Shown: positions 50,528 through 57,757 of the stretch, one piece after another
Layout of the letters: each line of letters starts with the position of its first letter
How positions within the stretch are numbered: the first letter of the stretch is position 1
From: an uncultured Eubacteriales bacterium
Lineage (GTDB): Bacteria > Bacillota > Clostridia > Oscillospirales > Acutalibacteraceae
Reading direction: 5' to 3'
Assembly (NCBI GenBank): GCA_934561055.1
Contig: CAKTFN010000009.1
Span: 1 to 64,000, forward strand
Length of the DNA stretch: 64,000 nt
Notes under the pieces: generated by a model
What the model was told of the DNA's origin: nothing
Seen by the model: only the letters and a program-made list of their open reading frames with translations
Databases searched by the model: none
Position numbers and translations under genes: made by a program

Positions 50528-51721
50528 ATGAGATTTGTATATGCAGACAATGCCGCAACAACTCCGATGTCTAAACACGTTATTGACGCAATGCTCCCCT
50601 ATATGGAAGAACATTACGGAAACCCCTCAAGCCTTTACGCAATCGGTCAGACCGCTCACAGGGCAATCACAAAGGCGAGAGGGCAGGTTGCCGCCGCTCT
50701 CGGCGCCGACGAAAGAGAGATTTTCTTCACCTCCGGCGGCTCCGAAGCCGACAACTGGGCAATCAAGGGTGCGGCTGCCCTCGGCGCAAAAAAAGGAAAA
50801 AAGCACCTCATCACTTCAAAGATTGAACATCACGCCGTTCTTCATACCATGGCGGCTCTTGAAAAGCAGGGCTTCACCGTCACATATCTCGACGTTTACG
50901 AAAACGGAATCGTCCGTGTTGAAGACGTTGAAAAAGCTATCACGGACGACACCTGCCTCGTTTCAATCATGTATGCCAACAACGAAATCGGAACGATTCA
51001 GCCGATTGCCGAAATCGGAAAGCTCTGCCACGAAAAGGGCGTCCTTTTCCATACCGACGCAGTTCAGGCCGTGGGTCACGTTCCAATCGACGTCAAGAAA
51101 GAGAACATTGACATGCTTTCTCTTTCCGGCCATAAGTTCCACGCTTCAAAGGGCGTCGGCGCACTTTACTGCAGAAAGGGAATCAACCTTCCGAACCTCA
51201 TTGAGGGCGGCGCACAGGAAAGCGGAAAGCGTGCCGGAACGGAAAACGTTCCCGGAATCGTCGGTCTCGGCGTTGCAATCACTGATATGACCGAACACCT
51301 TGAAGAAAACATGAAAAAGGTCAGTGCTCTTCGTGACAGACTTTTTGAGGGCGCATCAAAAATCTACCGTTCAAGAATCAACGGCGACAGAGAACACCGC
51401 CTTCCCGGAAACTTCAGCATGTGCTTTGAGGGCGTTGAGGGCGAAAGTCTCCTTCTCATGCTCGACATGAAAGGCATTTGCGCCTCAAGCGGTTCGGCCT
51501 GCACTTCCGGTTCGCTCGACCCGAGCCACGTTCTTCTTGCAATCGGACTCAAGCACGAAGTTGCCCACGGTTCGCTCCGCCTTTCAATCAGCGAGAACAC
51601 AACCGTTGAAGACGTTGATTATATTCTTGAGGTTCTTCCCCCGATTATTGACCGTCTTCGTGATATGTCTCCCCTTTGGGAAAGACTTATGAAAGAAGAA
51701 AAAGCCGCAAAGGGTGAATAA
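50528..51721 (+). CDS. nifS: Cysteine desulfurase (NifS/IscS)
   Basis: PLP enzyme that takes sulfur from Cys for Fe-S clusters. 397 residues. Seen are YADNAATTPMSKHV at the start, SKIEHHAVL, the PLP-Lys in LSGHKFHASKGVG, and the catalytic Cys in ASSGSACTSGSLDPSHVL. The SD before the ATG is weak (GGCAAGAAT), and the 80-bp upstream gap has GCG-rich self-complementary bases. Between the Rrf2 gene and nifU. Confidence 0.96.
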   Translation: MRFVYADNAATTPMSKHVIDAMLPYMEEHYGNPSSLYAIGQTAHRAITKARGQVAAALGADEREIFFTSGGSEADNWAIKGAAALGAKKGKKHLITSKIEHHAVLHTMAALEKQGFTVTYLDVYENGIVRVEDVEKAITDDTCLVSIMYANNEIGTIQPIAEIGKLCHEKGVLFHTDAVQAVGHVPIDVKKENIDMLSLSGHKFHASKGVGALYCRKGINLPNLIEGGAQESGKRAGTENVPGIVGLGVAITDMTEHLEENMKKVSALRDRLFEGASKIYRSRINGDREHRLPGNFSMCFEGVEGESLLLMLDMKGICASSGSACTSGSLDPSHVLLAIGLKHEVAHGSLRLSISENTTVEDVDYILEVLPPIIDRLRDMSPLWERLMKEEKAAKGE

Positions 51722-51772
51722 TCTTTCCCTTTCGGCCTTGCAATAAATTTTGATTACAAAGGAGTTATATAT

Positions 51773-52207
51773 ATGGAATACTCGGAAAAAGTTATGGAAC
51801 ATTTCGCTAACCCCCACAACGTAGGTAAGCTTGACGACGCAAACGGAATCGGTGAAGTCGGAAACGCAAAGTGCGGCGACATCATGAAGATGTATCTCAA
51901 AATCGAAGACGGAATCATAAAGGACGTAAAGTTTAACACATACGGCTGTGCTTCTGCAATCGCAACGTCCTCAATGGCAACCGACCTTATCAAAGGCAAA
52001 CCCGTTTCGGAAGCTTTGAAGCTTACAAACAAGGCTGTTGTTGAAGCCCTTGACGGACTTCCGGCGGTTAAAATTCACTGCTCGGTTCTTGCCGAACAGG
52101 CAATCAAGGCCGCTCTTGCCGATTATTACAAGCGCCAGGGAATTGATCCGGAACCCATCGTCGGAAAGATTGAAGAGTGTGAACACGGTGCCTGCTCGCT
52201 GAAATAA
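51773..52207 (+). CDS. nifU: Iron-sulfur cluster scaffold protein IscU/NifU-N
   Basis: 144 residues. Three cluster-binding cysteines appear in NAKCGDIMK, TYGCASAI and KIHCSVLAEQ, the IscU pattern, plus a C-terminal extension with two more Cys (EECEHGACSLK). Assembles clusters with sulfur from the desulfurase next door (51 bp). SD AAAGGAG. Ends the operon. Confidence 0.95.
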   Translation: MEYSEKVMEHFANPHNVGKLDDANGIGEVGNAKCGDIMKMYLKIEDGIIKDVKFNTYGCASAIATSSMATDLIKGKPVSEALKLTNKAVVEALDGLPAVKIHCSVLAEQAIKAALADYYKRQGIDPEPIVGKIEECEHGACSLK

Positions 52208-52224
52208 GAACAGAGAACGAAAAC

Positions 52225-52272
52225 CGCCGCAAGAATGTTTTTAAAAGACATTCCTGCGGCGATTAATTTTTT
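52225..52272 (+). terminator. Terminator of the nifS-nifU operon
   Basis: Stem CGCCGCA..GAATGT / ACATTC..TGCGGCG (52225-52238 with 52248-52261) with one A/C mismatch and a T run at 52266-52272. Confidence 0.85.
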
Positions 52273-52276
52273 GCCG

Positions 52277-53158
52277 TTAAAGTGTTTTTGCAAGTTCTTT
52301 GATATAGTTTTTGAAATCCTCGCCTATTTCGTCGTGGTCAAGGGCAAATTCGCAGTTTGCTTTCATAATTCCGAGTTTGTTTCCCATGTCATAACGTTTT
52401 CCTTCAAAATCAAGCGCAAGAAGGCCGAGCTTTTTTGCAAGAAGAACCATTGAATCGGTGAAATATACTTCTCCTGCCTTTTCGTTGACCGGCGTATTGT
52501 CAATGATATCAAAAATTTCCGGTGGCATAACAACTCTGCCGAGGATTGAATAGCAGGAAATGATCTGGTCTTCCGTCGGCTTTTCGATAATGTTGAAACA
52601 TTCCATCAATCTGCCTTCGAGCGGCTTTACGTCAAGCGAACAATACTTGCTGACATCTTTTCTCGGAACTTCTTTTACGCCGACAACGCCCTTTTCGTAT
52701 TTTTCATAAGCTTCCATAAGCTGACCGATTACCGGCTTTCCGCCCTTATTCGTGATTACGTCGTCGCCGTAAAGAATCGCAAACGGTTCGTTTCCGATGA
52801 AGTGACGTGTTTTTGCAATTGCGTCCGCAAGGCCGTTCGTCTCCTTCTGGCGAAGAAAATAGATGTTTGCCATATGTACCGGCTTTAGAATATCGTCATA
52901 GATTTTCTTTTTCGCCGGATTGTTTTTGAGGTTCGCCTCAAGCTCAAACGAATGGTCAAAATGGTCTTCGATTGCGCCTTTTCCGCGGTTTGTGATGATG
53001 AGAATTTCTTCGATTCCGGCTTCAACCGCTTCTTCAACGATGTACTGAATTGCGGGCTTGTCAACAATATTGAGCATTTCTTTCGGAATTGACTTTGAGG
53101 CCGGAAGAACCCTTGTTCCGAGACCGGCAGCCGGAATAATTGCTTTTCTGATTTTCAT
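52277..53158 (-). CDS. galU: UTP--glucose-1-phosphate uridylyltransferase
   Basis: Makes UDP-glucose for cell-surface glycans. 293 residues, with IIPAAGLGTRVLPASKSIPKEMLNIVDKPAIQYIVEEA, the catalytic GDDVI and the C-terminal KRYDMGNKLGIMKAN. A TATAAT-like hexamer lies 20 bp upstream. Preceded by the 53201 gene on the same strand. Confidence 0.97.
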   Translation of the reverse strand: MKIRKAIIPAAGLGTRVLPASKSIPKEMLNIVDKPAIQYIVEEAVEAGIEEILIITNRGKGAIEDHFDHSFELEANLKNNPAKKKIYDDILKPVHMANIYFLRQKETNGLADAIAKTRHFIGNEPFAILYGDDVITNKGGKPVIGQLMEAYEKYEKGVVGVKEVPRKDVSKYCSLDVKPLEGRLMECFNIIEKPTEDQIISCYSILGRVVMPPEIFDIIDNTPVNEKAGEVYFTDSMVLLAKKLGLLALDFEGKRYDMGNKLGIMKANCEFALDHDEIGEDFKNYIKELAKTL

Positions 53159-53200
53159 TTTTATTCTCCTTTTACCGATTATAAAAAGATTTTGATTGTT

Positions 53201-54265
53201 TTATATAAAAAACTGCATGAGCAGATTGGGAACGAGATAAGCAACCGTGAACGAAATGAGGGTTGCAAGAACATTGACTCCGCTGTTTCTGAGGAAGAAC
53301 TGAGAAAAAACGAGCGGATCGGAATACTGCGAAGATTCGTTAAGTTTTTCGGTGACATACTTTTTATAAACTCTGTCTCCGATTGCGCCGGAAATTACGG
53401 CGAGAAGAACCGTGAGAGCGGAAATGATATAAATCGGAATTGCTGCTTTGAAAAATGCGTCATATGCACTCATAAAAGCCGCGTCGGCGGTTGAGTTTTT
53501 TGACGCTTCAATGAGAGCCTGCATTGCGGAAGACATTTTTTCCGTGTACGGAATTGCAAAAACCGAAAGTGCAAGTCTGATTGAAAGAAAAACCGTTCCG
53601 ACTTTATAAAGTTTTCGATAAAAGAACCAAAACGGCGAAAAGAAAAATGCAGCCCAGTTCCAAGTGTTTTTTCCGGTTGATTCGGCTTTTCTGAACTTGT
53701 TGACGTACTGAAGAGCGTTCGCCGAAATAAAAACAAGAACGCGCTTTATCGGGTTTGAACAAAGAACTTCCTGTTCCTGTTCTTTTGAAAGTCCGGGAGC
53801 AACGATTTTTGCCCTTGCGTCAAGCATTCTTTCAATGTCTGCACCCGTTCCGCTTCCGCTTTCAATCGTTTCCTGAACTTCACGCATTTCGTTTTCGATT
53901 TTTTCTTCTTCGTTAATTTCATCCGTAATCCTTTGTTCTTTTTCAAGAAGATTCACTCCGAAGAAGGTGAACTTTTGGCCGCAGACCTCGCAAAAAGTCG
54001 AGCCTGCCGGGTTTTCATGTCCGCATGACGGACAAACGAGCGTTTCGGTCTTTTCCTTTTTGATCGGATTTTCATTCTTCACAAAGGACGAAAATTCACC
54101 GTGCCATTCAAAACCGCTTTCATGAAGGGCAGAATTGACGCAACCGCCGTTTTTTTCATAGCATTCCCTGTGCTGCGGAGTTCCGCAAACGGGACAAACA
54201 ACAACATCGTCGTTTTCATTAAAAGGCTTTTTGCAGCCGTCGCAAATACTGTTTTCGTATCTCAT
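53201..54265 (-). CDS. Zinc-ribbon/RING-like membrane protein (DUF2628-type)
   Basis: 354 residues. N-terminus: CDGCKKPF, CPVCGTPQHRECYEKNGGC, a prokaryotic RING-like Cys/His set; then a second ribbon CPSCGHENPAGSTFCEVCG (about 78-96). A charged coiled-coil part follows (about 110-160), then DUF2628-type sequence WNWAAFFFSPFWFFYRKLYKVG and four membrane helices. Known from many gut Firmicutes but without set function; membrane-anchored, zinc-binding and perhaps a protein-interaction adaptor. Confidence 0.8.
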   Translation of the reverse strand: MRYENSICDGCKKPFNENDDVVVCPVCGTPQHRECYEKNGGCVNSALHESGFEWHGEFSSFVKNENPIKKEKTETLVCPSCGHENPAGSTFCEVCGQKFTFFGVNLLEKEQRITDEINEEEKIENEMREVQETIESGSGTGADIERMLDARAKIVAPGLSKEQEQEVLCSNPIKRVLVFISANALQYVNKFRKAESTGKNTWNWAAFFFSPFWFFYRKLYKVGTVFLSIRLALSVFAIPYTEKMSSAMQALIEASKNSTADAAFMSAYDAFFKAAIPIYIISALTVLLAVISGAIGDRVYKKYVTEKLNESSQYSDPLVFSQFFLRNSGVNVLATLISFTVAYLVPNLLMQFFI

Positions 54266-54410
54266 TTTTTCTCTTTCTCAAATCCTTTTTGTTTTATTTT
54301 ATCATTATATTATTCTCAATGAACTTAAAAATTAATAAAATTTTTCATTTATATATATGTCTTTTTATGTTATCACAATCGGCGGATATTGTCAAATAAA
54401 AAAGTGCCGC

Positions 54411-54439
54411 TTGACAAATATCAGGCAGCCGGGTATAAT
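54411..54439 (+). promoter_or_regulatory. Promoter of the putative antitoxin RNA
   Basis: TTGACA (54411-54416), 17-bp spacer, TATAAT (54434-54439): a perfect consensus promoter with no gene behind it on the + strand before the terminator at 54501. Confidence 0.85.
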
Positions 54440-54445
54440 ATAAAT

Positions 54446-54540
54446 GAAAAGAGTGCCGCGATAAGCGGTTGCTCCAAATGTTGGTGAAAAAATTAAACAG
54501 GAAACACCGCCAAGTGGAACGGGCGGTGTTTCTTACTTTA
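54446..54540 (+). ncRNA. Putative antisense/antitoxin RNA of a type I toxin-antitoxin locus
   Basis: The consensus promoter would start a transcript near 54446 that ends after the hairpin at 54501-54532, about 90 nt and without a credible ORF. It points toward the toxin gene on the other strand and shares its terminator, so the 3' ends overlap by tens of nucleotides. This is the layout of Fst/RNAII- and TxpA/RatA-type systems. Inference from arrangement. Confidence 0.65.
54501..54532. terminator. Shared terminator of toxin and antitoxin transcripts
   Basis: A perfect 11-bp stem GAAACACCGCC/GGCGGTGTTTC (54501-54511 with 54522-54532), loop of 10. T-rich tails on both strands. Confidence 0.85.
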
Positions 54541-54548
54541 TGTAAGAA

Positions 54549-54650
54549 TTACTGCTTTCTGTTACCGATAATCGTATAACAAAGAGAGATAACTTCAACA
54601 AGCAGCGAAAGAATCGCCACGACCAAGCTTATAAGAGCCAAGTCTGTCAT
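54549..54650 (-). CDS. Putative small membrane (holin-like, type I) toxin
   Basis: A 33-residue peptide translated from the gap: MTDLALISLVVAILSLLVEV then ISLCYTIIGNRKQ. One hydrophobic helix and a short basic tail, as in the putative holin-like toxins of Firmicutes. The Shine-Dalgarno AGGAGGTGATAAC just before the ATG is almost a full match to the 16S end, and it lies in a 6-bp hairpin. Such peptides act on the membrane and are silenced by an antisense RNA. Family membership is by resemblance; the gene itself is well supported by its start signals. Confidence 0.75.
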   Translation of the reverse strand: MTDLALISLVVAILSLLVEVISLCYTIIGNRKQ

Positions 54651-54674
54651 GTTATCACCTCCTCTTTCGAGGAG
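54651..54674 (-). promoter_or_regulatory. Toxin ribosome binding site held in a hairpin
   Basis: On the minus strand CTCCTC (54674-54669) pairs perfectly with GAGGAG (54664-54659) around a GAAA tetraloop, taking in the first half of the toxin Shine-Dalgarno (54651-54663). Such sequestration is usual for type I toxin mRNAs. Confidence 0.75.
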
Positions 54675-54790
54675 CAAACCGCCTACCGTATATCCGGCAC
54701 CGAAAGTATGCTGACATTTTGCGCCCCTTTGTTAATCAATCGGAGGTTTCATAATTTTTCAAAAAATTTCGGTTATTTTTTGTTTTACGG

Positions 54791-54818
54791 TTGCTCTTTG
54801 TGAATAAATGTGTATAAT
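54791..54818 (+). promoter_or_regulatory. Promoter of prfB
   Basis: TTGCTC (54791-54796), 16-bp spacer, TATAAT (54813-54818). The leader to the prfB start is about 105 nt. Confidence 0.7.
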
Positions 54819-54929
54819 ATTAAAGTGTTTTATTATGTCCTTGAAAGGATATTTCTTATGATTTAATATTTATATGTTCAGAGAGAAATTTACTTATATT
54901 ATGACGCACGAAAGGAATGTGTAATTTAA

Positions 54930-56057
54930 ATGATTCAGTTTGAAGAACTCAGACTCCGCCTTTTGGAAAGCGAAAAGCCCCTTACCGAGCTTGCCGACGC
55001 ACTCGGTCTCAAAAAAATGAGCGACGAAATTGCGGAGCTTGAAAAGCAGACCGCCGCCGAAGATTTTTGGGGCGACCTTGCAAATTCTCAAAAGGTTCTC
55101 CAGCGCATCGCTTCGCTCAAAAACAAAATCAAGGCCTATGACGACCTTAAAACCGCTTATGACGACGCAATGATGATGATTGAGCTTTCCGATGAAGAGG
55201 GCGACCTTGACCTCGTTGACGAATGCCGTGAAAGCGTTGAAAAAGTTGAAAAAGAACTTGAAAAGCAAACGCTTTCAACTCTCCTCTCCGGTGAATACGA
55301 CGCAAAGAACGCAATTCTTACCTTCCACGCCGGTGCAGGCGGAACGGAAGCTCAGGATTGGTGCCAGATGCTTTTCAGAATGTACGGCCAGTGGGCAACA
55401 AAACACGGCTATAAATTCACAACGCTCGACTTTCTTGACGGCGACGAAGCCGGACTCAAATCCGCCGTTGTTCTCATTGAAGGCGAAAATGCTTACGGCT
55501 ATCTTAAAAGCGAAATGGGCGTTCACCGCCTTGTCCGTGTTTCTCCGTTTGATTCCTCGGGAAGAAGACATACTTCTTTCGCTTCGCTTGAAGTTATGCC
55601 GGAAATCGATGACACAATCGAAGTTGAAATCAATCCCGAAGACATCAAAATGGAAGTTTACCGTGCTTCGGGCGCCGGCGGACAAAAGGTTAACAAAACC
55701 TCATCCGCAGTTCGCCTTATCCATATTCCGACCGGAATCGTTGTCAGCTGTCAGGTTGAACGCAGCCAGCACCAAAACCGTGAAGTCTGCATGAGAATGC
55801 TCAAATCAAAGCTCATTGAAATCAAAGAACGTGAGCATCTTGACAAAATCGAAGACATCAAAGGCGACCAGAAGGAAATCGGCTGGGGAAGCCAGATCCG
55901 CTCCTATGTTTTCATGCCGTATACTCTTGCAAAAGACCACAGAACCGGCTATGAAATGGGCAACATCAATGCCGTTATGGACGGCGACATTGACGGCTTT
56001 ATCAATGCATACCTCAAAAAGCAGTCGCTTGACGCTCTTTCGGCGAATCAGGAATAA
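54930..56057 (+). CDS. prfB: Peptide chain release factor 2 (no programmed frameshift)
   Basis: Releases peptides at UGA and UAA. 375 residues in one frame. The stop-codon recognition tripeptide SPF is at 205-207 (VRVSPFDSSG) and the catalytic GGQ at 250-252 (SGAGGQKVN). The N-terminus aligns through the point where most prfB genes have an in-frame UGA and +1 shift; here no such stop or CTTTGA site occurs. The SD AAGGA is far (about 13 nt) from the ATG. Confidence 0.95.
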   Translation: MIQFEELRLRLLESEKPLTELADALGLKKMSDEIAELEKQTAAEDFWGDLANSQKVLQRIASLKNKIKAYDDLKTAYDDAMMMIELSDEEGDLDLVDECRESVEKVEKELEKQTLSTLLSGEYDAKNAILTFHAGAGGTEAQDWCQMLFRMYGQWATKHGYKFTTLDFLDGDEAGLKSAVVLIEGENAYGYLKSEMGVHRLVRVSPFDSSGRRHTSFASLEVMPEIDDTIEVEINPEDIKMEVYRASGAGGQKVNKTSSAVRLIHIPTGIVVSCQVERSQHQNREVCMRMLKSKLIEIKEREHLDKIEDIKGDQKEIGWGSQIRSYVFMPYTLAKDHRTGYEMGNINAVMDGDIDGFINAYLKKQSLDALSANQE

Positions 56058-56069
56058 TAACAAAAAAAC

Positions 56070-56110
56070 AGTGCTGTTCTTATCCGGAACAGCACTTATT
56101 TTTTTATTTT
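56070..56110. terminator. Terminator between prfB and the noc-like gene
   Basis: AGTGCTGTTC/GAACAGCACT (56070-56079 with 56087-56096), then a T run on + and an A run before, so it works both ways. Confidence 0.85.
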
Positions 56111-56889
56111 GGAATTGTTATTCTATATACAAAACATTCTTCGGTTTCTTCTCTTTTCACGTCGGCATTGATTCCGGAGTTTTTCATTGTTTTTACCGCT
56201 CCTTCAACCGTGTTGAGAAAGATTTTTACACTGCTGAACGAACGCTTTGTTACCCTTTTCGGCGGATTTTTTTTCGATGAAAATTCTTCAATGTATTTTT
56301 CCGTTTGAGCAACATTAAGTTTTTTTTCAATAATCCTCTTTAATACCGGAACAACGTCTTCTTCGTCAAGCTTTAAAAGTGCTCTTGCGTGGCGCTCCGA
56401 AAGCGAGTTTTGAACAAGAAGCTTTTGCGCTTCAAGCGGAAGCGTAAGAAGTCTCAGTTTGTTTGAAACCGTTGACGGCGCTTTTCCGAGCCGCCGGGCC
56501 GCCTCCTCCTGAGAAAGCGAAAACTGATCCATCAGCTTTTCAATTGCGAGTGCCTCTTCAAAATATCCGAGATTCTGCCTTTGAAGATTTTCAATCAGCG
56601 AGTATATTGCAGATTTCAGCTCGTTGACGTCAATAATAATGCACGGGACGGCAACCATTCCGGCAAGTCTTGACGCTCTGAGCCTTCTTTCGCCGGAAAC
56701 GAGTTCATATCCCTTTTCCGTTTGTCGAACCGTGATTGGCTGAAGAATTCCGTTCATTCTGATACTGATTGCAAGATTGACAAGTTCGCCTTGGTCAAAA
56801 ACCTTTCTCGGCTGATTCGGATTCGGATAGATTTTTTCGTTTGGAATGAGCAAAACCTGTCCTGCCGAGCGCAGCTTTTCTTCAATCAA
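56104..56889 (-). CDS. noc: ParB-family protein, probable nucleoid occlusion factor Noc
   Basis: 261 residues. ParB N-terminal domain (PNPNQPRKVFDQGELVNLAISIRMNGILQPITVR, GERRLRASRLAG) and helix-turn-helix (LSQEEAARRLGKAPSTVSNKLRLL), with a different C-terminus from the 45574 ParB. Its place just downstream of rsmG is that of noc in Bacillus, which stops division over the nucleoid; the N-terminal membrane-binding helix of Bacillus Noc is not obvious. Starts at TTG (56889) with a strong GGGGAGG. Confidence 0.8.
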   Translation of the reverse strand: MIEEKLRSAGQVLLIPNEKIYPNPNQPRKVFDQGELVNLAISIRMNGILQPITVRQTEKGYELVSGERRLRASRLAGMVAVPCIIIDVNELKSAIYSLIENLQRQNLGYFEEALAIEKLMDQFSLSQEEAARRLGKAPSTVSNKLRLLTLPLEAQKLLVQNSLSERHARALLKLDEEDVVPVLKRIIEKKLNVAQTEKYIEEFSSKKNPPKRVTKRSFSSVKIFLNTVEGAVKTMKNSGINADVKREETEECFVYRITIPK

Positions 56890-56996
56890 AGAGAAAACCT
56901 CCCCTTACTGTAATTATCATTACTTTATCACAGCGGGAAAGGTTTGTCCAATATATTCGTTTTTTGTTTTCTTTGTTGTTTCTTTTTCTTTACCGC

Positions 56997-57713
56997 TTAT
57001 TCGAGCGGATTTTTTGCGATTTTTGCCGACGGGCGAGGATATTTGCCGGGAGTTGACGAAACTTTTTTAATCATAATGATGTTTCTCTCCCCTGCTTCAC
57101 CGAGAAGAAAGCTTTCCGCTTTTTCGATTTTTCCGCCGAGGACGGCAATTGCTTTTTTTGCTCCGGAGATTTCTTCATCGGCTTTTGCGGCTTTCATTGA
57201 GATGAACGAACCGCCTTTTTTGACGAACGGAAGGCAGTATTCCGAAAGTTCTCGGAGGTTTGCAACCGCTCTTGCCGTTGCAAAATCAAACTTTTCACGG
57301 TATTCGGCCTTTTGTCCGGCTTCCTCCGCCCGTGAATGAAGAAGCGTTGCCGAAAGACCGATGTTTGCAAGGATATCTTCAATCACGGTGAGCTTTTTCT
57401 TTGTGCTGTCAAGAAGAGTCAGTTTTATATCCGGACGGGCAATCAAAAGGGCAAGACCCGGAAAACCCGCACCCGTTCCGACGTCGATAAGGCTTGCGCT
57501 CTCCCCTATCTCACAGTATTTCAAAACGGAAAGGCTGTCCGCAAAATGTTTGAGTGCGATTCCTTCCGGATCGGTGATTGCTGTAAGATTGATTTTTTCG
57601 TTCCATTCGGCAAGAAGTCTGCCGTAGGTATCAAACCGTTCAAGCGCCGTTTCGTCAAGTTGAACCCCAAAGTTCAGCGCATATTCTTTGAGTTTTTCAA
57701 TAGGTATAAACAT
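56997..57713 (-). CDS. rsmG: 16S rRNA (guanine-N7) methyltransferase RsmG
   Basis: 238 residues, methylates G527 of 16S rRNA (E. coli numbering) using SAM. The SAM motif LIDVGTGAGFPGLALLIARPD is clear, with NLRELSEYCLPFVKKGG further on. SD GAAAGGAT. Follows mnmG after a 43-bp gap occupied by a parS site. Confidence 0.95.
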   Translation of the reverse strand: MFIPIEKLKEYALNFGVQLDETALERFDTYGRLLAEWNEKINLTAITDPEGIALKHFADSLSVLKYCEIGESASLIDVGTGAGFPGLALLIARPDIKLTLLDSTKKKLTVIEDILANIGLSATLLHSRAEEAGQKAEYREKFDFATARAVANLRELSEYCLPFVKKGGSFISMKAAKADEEISGAKKAIAVLGGKIEKAESFLLGEAGERNIIMIKKVSSTPGKYPRPSAKIAKNPLE

Positions 57714-57731
57714 ATTTATATCCTTTCGGCA

Positions 57732-57757
57732 AGCTTTGTTTCACGTGAAACAAAGCT
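57732..57757. promoter_or_regulatory. parS: parS site (rsmG-mnmG intergenic)
   Basis: TGTTTCACGTGAAACA (57737-57752) matches the 16-bp parS consensus exactly; the palindrome extends to 26 bp (AGCTT... to 57757). Expected binding site of ParB near the origin. Confidence 0.97.

Noticed and set aside
54876..54926. 16-codon ORF just before prfB
   Set aside because: No ribosome binding site and nothing linking it to RF2 control; it ends in TAA, not a UGA sensor.
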